A stretch of DNA of 64,000 bases from Pseudomonadales bacterium (GTDB lineage Bacteria; Pseudomonadota; Gammaproteobacteria; Pseudomonadales; Pseudohongiellaceae). The stretch is taken from assembly GCA_024234395.1 (NCBI GenBank), contig JACKOH010000002.1, forward strand, positions 1,054,001 through 1,118,000. Reading direction: 5' to 3'. Within the stretch, counting starts at the first letter, position 1; every line of letters starts with the position of its first letter. A program made the translations under genes and the position numbers. The notes under the pieces are model-generated. The model did no database searches. It saw only the letters and a list, made by a program, of their open reading frames with translations, and was not told where the DNA came from. Shown in pieces: positions 60,665-64,000 of the stretch.

Positions 60665-62076
60665 AGCACTTTAAGATAATGACTGCGGCGTTATGTTCTG
60701 CGGTTTTGCCTGTCAATCTGCTGGCTGATCTTGGTTATCCTGTGCTGAGTATGGAAACTCTGATCATTGTTACTGGCCTGGGTATCACCGGTGCATTGAT
60801 CGGTGCCATGCTCGCCAGCTCATTTCTGTACGCCTATTTTCTTTCCTTGGTAGTCTACTTTTATCTTGAAATTTATTTTCTGAGCTGGACAGCGACGCAA
60901 ATCGTCATTTCGTTTGTCATTCTTCTGGCGCTTACGCTACTCCTGCGCTTAACAGATACAAAATTGCTGCCCTATATTCTGGCCTTTGCGGTTGCATTCT
61001 CCCTGTCTGCAGTTCTAAAGCCCGACATTCCCGTAATCGTTGGCTCCGGGCCTGATCCGCAACTTCCAACCAGCCAGGATCAAAGCATACTGCACATTGT
61101 CATGGATGAAATGGCTTCTCCATATCAAAGCGAGTATCCTCCGGCCGCAGGTCACCCTGCAGAAGGTCTACTTGATTATCTGGTGGAACAAGGCTTCCAT
61201 GTCGACGCCAATGCATACTCCGTGGCAGCGGAAACAGTGCGATCACTGAGCGCTATTGTTGCATTAAACCCGGAAAATACCGGCTATCAGGCTTTTCATC
61301 CTGGTGCCGTCATTGCTAATAGCGTTGCAGAGAATCTATACGCCAAGTCTTTACTCGAGGCGGGTTACGAAGTTTTCATACTTCAGTCGAGTTATCTTGA
61401 TTATTGTCAGGAACTCGAATCCGTGCACTGTCTTACCTATTCACGTACCGGCCACATAAATGAGATCTCATCGGCCGGTCTTGGAGAACGGATCAAGCTA
61501 GCCTATTTGCTGGTACATGAGGCTATGACATCCAGCACCCGGAGCGGTGTTTTACTTTATGCCCTTGGAGTCAGTCTGACCGGTTCCAGTAACCCGGTTC
61601 TGGACTTTTCTGTACCCCTCATTTCGCACGATCTCATGCAGGGAGAGGTGCTGGAGCAGGTGAGCTCTATCAAGCCTGGAGAAGCTTATTTTGTGCACCT
61701 GCTATTGCCTCACTTTCCCTATGTATTTGGGCCAGATTGCGAGCATCTCCCCATCGCAAAGTGGGGTTATCCAGTTCGACATGCACCAGCAGTCAGTCCG
61801 ATTGAATCCTATAAATCGTATTGGGATCAGGTTGCCTGCGCGGAAAAACTTCTTAGCAGAATTATCAACGCTACCGCCGGGATTGAATATCTCACAACTA
61901 TTATTCATGGTGACCATGGCGCACGAATTATGTGGCAGACCGAGAACGATAGCAGAGATGATGATTTGAAAACCTTAATCGCTGTACGTTCCTCACATGT
62001 CGATCCGGGTCTTTCCAGTAAACCGGTCATCTTGCAAAATTCCGTTATCAGTTATCTGAAGCAGCTAATTGAATGA
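60661..62076 (+). CDS. Membrane sulfatase/alkaline-phosphatase-like protein
   Basis: The 471-residue protein has about four or five N-terminal helices (residues about 5-125). The periplasmic domain starts QSILHIVMDEMASPYQ (metal Asp) and includes AYFVHLLLPHFPYVFGPDC and TTIIHGDHGARI, the D-H pair of the fold. The family includes LTA-synthase and phosphoethanolamine transferases; the usual catalytic Thr/Cys is not obvious near the first motif. It ends the overlapping cassette. GTG 60661 overlaps the methyltransferase TGA by four bases. Confidence 0.75.
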   Translation: MKHFKIMTAALCSAVLPVNLLADLGYPVLSMETLIIVTGLGITGALIGAMLASSFLYAYFLSLVVYFYLEIYFLSWTATQIVISFVILLALTLLLRLTDTKLLPYILAFAVAFSLSAVLKPDIPVIVGSGPDPQLPTSQDQSILHIVMDEMASPYQSEYPPAAGHPAEGLLDYLVEQGFHVDANAYSVAAETVRSLSAIVALNPENTGYQAFHPGAVIANSVAENLYAKSLLEAGYEVFILQSSYLDYCQELESVHCLTYSRTGHINEISSAGLGERIKLAYLLVHEAMTSSTRSGVLLYALGVSLTGSSNPVLDFSVPLISHDLMQGEVLEQVSSIKPGEAYFVHLLLPHFPYVFGPDCEHLPIAKWGYPVRHAPAVSPIESYKSYWDQVACAEKLLSRIINATAGIEYLTTIIHGDHGARIMWQTENDSRDDDLKTLIAVRSSHVDPGLSSKPVILQNSVISYLKQLIE

Positions 62077-62141
62077 TGCAATGCTTTGCTATGGTCCCTT
62101 GTATTCCCCAATGCTCGGAGAACCAGAACTTGGTTTAGAAT

Positions 62142-64000
62142 TCAGAACTGGTAATTCAAATACAGCCGGAAGGAACGGGGTTCAAAAACGTGGTAGTGGT
62201 AGTCTTCAACCGGACCGGACTCGCCCGGTAACTGGGATTCGTAGAAATATTCCACATCGTGATCGTCCGAATTCAGCAGGTTCAGCGCGTCCAGAGACAG
62301 CTGCAGATTGGCTGTCACCTGGTAGCCCAGCCGCAGGTTGACCATGCTGCTGCCGTCGGCAGTAGTGCCCCCGTCCACGGGAAACTCTCCAAAGTGGCGG
62401 AAGCGCAGGTAGGCACTGAACCTGTCAGTGGGCTGAAAATTGATGCCGCCGCTGAATACGTCCTCCAGGGCGCCCGCAATAAGGCGGCTGCCGTCCAGGG
62501 GCTCATCGAAGCGGGCGTTGGTATGAGAATATTCGAAGTCCAGTTTCCAGGCCTCGTCCAGCTGGTAGTAAGCGGAAATCTCCACGCCCCGTCGGGTGCT
62601 GGCCACACCGGTGTCCTCGGTGTTACCGGCGTCACCCACGAATAGCAGCTCTGAATCGATTTCCAGCTGCCACAGGGCGATGGTGGCATTCAGGCGGTCG
62701 TTGATGAAGGTCCGATAACCGATTTCACCACCCAGGGTGTCTACCAGCGGGTCCACGGGCAGCACTGCCTCGCCGCTGACCGGATCCACGGCGATGGTTG
62801 TGCCCCGTGCGTCGTTGCTGTGAAAGCCCTGACCGATGCCGGCATACACCTCGTTGTTGTCATTGAGCGCGTAGGCCAGGCTCAGCGAGGTGGTTACGAT
62901 GTCGTCATCGGTATTTCCCGAATTGGGAATCAGCGTAGTCGGGTCGGCCGCCGCCAGTGCTTTGACATCGAAGTCATAGTAATCATAGCGCAGTCCGAAA
63001 ACGCTGCGCAGGCGATCGGTTAAGTGCAGCTGGTTCTCCCAGTACAGGCTGGCGCTCAGTTCATCGACCCGGTCGAGTCGAATGTCGCTTAGAAACTTGC
63101 GTGCCGCCGTGCTGCGCAGTCCCACCTTGTCGATGTCGTCGCGGCGAAGCTGGGCACCCACGCTATTGGTCATCTCCCGGCCGCTGAGGTAGCTGGTCTT
63201 CTGCCATTGCAGTTCGCCGCCGCTGATCAGGCGCTTGTCCAGTTGCTGGAACTGATCGCCCTGGGGCTGGGTAAAGTAACTGAAGTTAGACCACAGGTTC
63301 ATGTCGTAATCGATGGCATAGGCGGTGCCCGACCAGTTTGAATCCCCGCTGTTCCGGAGCCAGTTCAGGGACAGGCTGTAGCGGGAGGATTTTCCGCCCA
63401 CCGTGGAGTCGATGGAGCCAAGGCTGCTGATCATCCCGCTTTTCACTGCGCGGTCGGGAATCTGATCGGCGGAATTCCAGCTGTTGTCATAGCCCATGAA
63501 CATCAGTGCGAACCGGTCGTCGCCTGACTCCCAGCTTTGTTTCAGCCATAAATTGGTCTTGTCGATATCCTCATCCACCGAGTCCCAGGGACCGGCATAG
63601 CCCTGCAGCTCCACACCGAATACCAGGTCACCCCCCAAAGAATCGAGCCCGCCGCTGGCCAGCAGGCGGGTAAAGTCATATTCGCCGAAGGCCAGTGAAA
63701 CCCGCGGTTCCTGAGAGTGGTCCAGGGTTGTCATACGGGCTGCGCCGGCACCGGAAAAGTCGCCCACGTCGGCATAGTAGGAACCCTTGCGGTAGATTAT
63801 CTCTTCCAGCAGTTCCGGAATAATGAAGTTCAGATCGGTATAGCCCTGGCCGTGTCCATGGCTGCGCATATTGATCGGCATGCCGTCGATGGAGGTGGCA
63901 AAGTCGGTACCGTGGTCGAGGTTGAATCCGCGCAGGAAATACTGGTTGGCCTTACCACTGCCGCTGTGCTGCGTGGCAACCATACCCGGCACGGCTTCCA
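62142..64000 (-). CDS. TonB-dependent receptor, 5' end cut by window
   Basis: The leftward frame enters from the right edge and ends at 62142. Within the window it has part of the plug (VPGMVATQHSGSGKANQYFL, RGFNLDHGTDFATSIDGMPI, IIPELLEEIIYRKGSYYADVGDF) and a complete beta-barrel ending RLYLNYQF. The signal peptide and TonB box lie outside. The GFNLDHGTDFATSIDGMP plug resembles receptors for small organic ligands. The GTG near 63992 is inside the gene and is not a start. Confidence 0.85.
   Translation of the reverse strand, partial: EAVPGMVATQHSGSGKANQYFLRGFNLDHGTDFATSIDGMPINMRSHGHGQGYTDLNFIIPELLEEIIYRKGSYYADVGDFSGAGAARMTTLDHSQEPRVSLAFGEYDFTRLLASGGLDSLGGDLVFGVELQGYAGPWDSVDEDIDKTNLWLKQSWESGDDRFALMFMGYDNSWNSADQIPDRAVKSGMISSLGSIDSTVGGKSSRYSLSLNWLRNSGDSNWSGTAYAIDYDMNLWSNFSYFTQPQGDQFQQLDKRLISGGELQWQKTSYLSGREMTNSVGAQLRRDDIDKVGLRSTAARKFLSDIRLDRVDELSASLYWENQLHLTDRLRSVFGLRYDYYDFDVKALAAADPTTLIPNSGNTDDDIVTTSLSLAYALNDNNEVYAGIGQGFHSNDARGTTIAVDPVSGEAVLPVDPLVDTLGGEIGYRTFINDRLNATIALWQLEIDSELLFVGDAGNTEDTGVASTRRGVEISAYYQLDEAWKLDFEYSHTNARFDEPLDGSRLIAGALEDVFSGGINFQPTDRFSAYLRFRHFGEFPVDGGTTADGSSMVNLRLGYQVTANLQLSLDALNLLNSDDHDVEYFYESQLPGESGPVEDYHYHVFEPRSFRLYLNYQF

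Noticed and set aside
1..64000. tRNA or rRNA genes
   Set aside because: I looked for conserved T-loop (GGTTCGAATC-type) and rRNA signatures and found none in noncoding gaps. A tRNAscan run would be decisive.

Overview
The window looks like a piece of a gammaproteobacterial chromosome of fairly high GC content. SlyX, a TtpC/ExbB/ExbD/TonB operon, cytochrome c', TonB-dependent receptors and many exported oxidoreductases point to an aerobic, outer-membrane-bearing, probably aquatic heterotroph. I cannot name a genus from the sequence alone. About 57 protein genes can be supported. No rRNA, tRNA or CRISPR array was recognised.

Layout. 1-6.6 kb: a truncated secreted VOC protein, a DUF1499 membrane protein, a threonine synthase-like enzyme, an unlisted selenoprotein of the SelW/Rdx type (in-frame UGA with a bacterial SECIS hairpin), PpnP, a noncoding stretch with a sigma-54-like promoter and terminator, a Met/His-rich exported protein and an rRNA-type methyltransferase. 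6.6-15.4 kb: leftward envelope-glycan genes (sulfotransferase, two glycosyltransferases, DUF2334 deacetylase-like protein, LpxH-like phosphoesterase) around an exported cupin and a cytochrome c/PQQ-dehydrogenase pair. 15.7-20 kb: a TonB-dependent receptor broken by one stop codon, a 195-bp MITE, a membrane protein and an exported HpcH/HpaI aldolase. 20.5-29 kb: a rightward periplasmic oxidation cluster made of a cytochrome c/copper-monooxygenase fusion with PHM-type copper ligands, an unknown secreted protein, an NHL propeller, a PQQ dehydrogenase preceded by four 17-bp iterons, and a Met-rich copper-receptor-like TonB protein behind an FNR-type box.

29-38 kb: small oxidoreductases, an EamA transporter, a tightly overlapping DUF3450-TtpC-ExbB-ExbD-TonB-TPR operon that would energise the receptors, and a saccharopine dehydrogenase-like protein. 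38.5-50.2 kb: a possible small RNA, an amidohydrolase, a secreted unknown, a serine hydrolase, SlyX, a sodium/solute symporter abutting a 270-bp MITE, cytochrome c', a diheme cytochrome and a second cytochrome c/PQQ pair. 50.3-58.4 kb: an M20 peptidase, a PPP-type phosphatase, a second VOC protein, an orphan molybdenum hydroxylase large subunit, a hairpin MITE, a HIT protein and an acidic membrane protein. 58.4-62.1 kb: an AT-richer three-gene cassette (YIDP small membrane protein, kinase-like/methyltransferase fusion, membrane sulfatase-like protein). The right edge cuts a final TonB-dependent receptor.

How the parts may work together (inference): ligands enter through TonB receptors powered by the TtpC system; exported PQQ dehydrogenases and the copper monooxygenase oxidise them in the periplasm and pass electrons to the neighbouring c-type cytochromes. 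The most interesting items are the selenoprotein, the PHM/PAL-like pair, the 17-bp iteron array, the possible sigma-54 small RNA and several hairpin MITEs.
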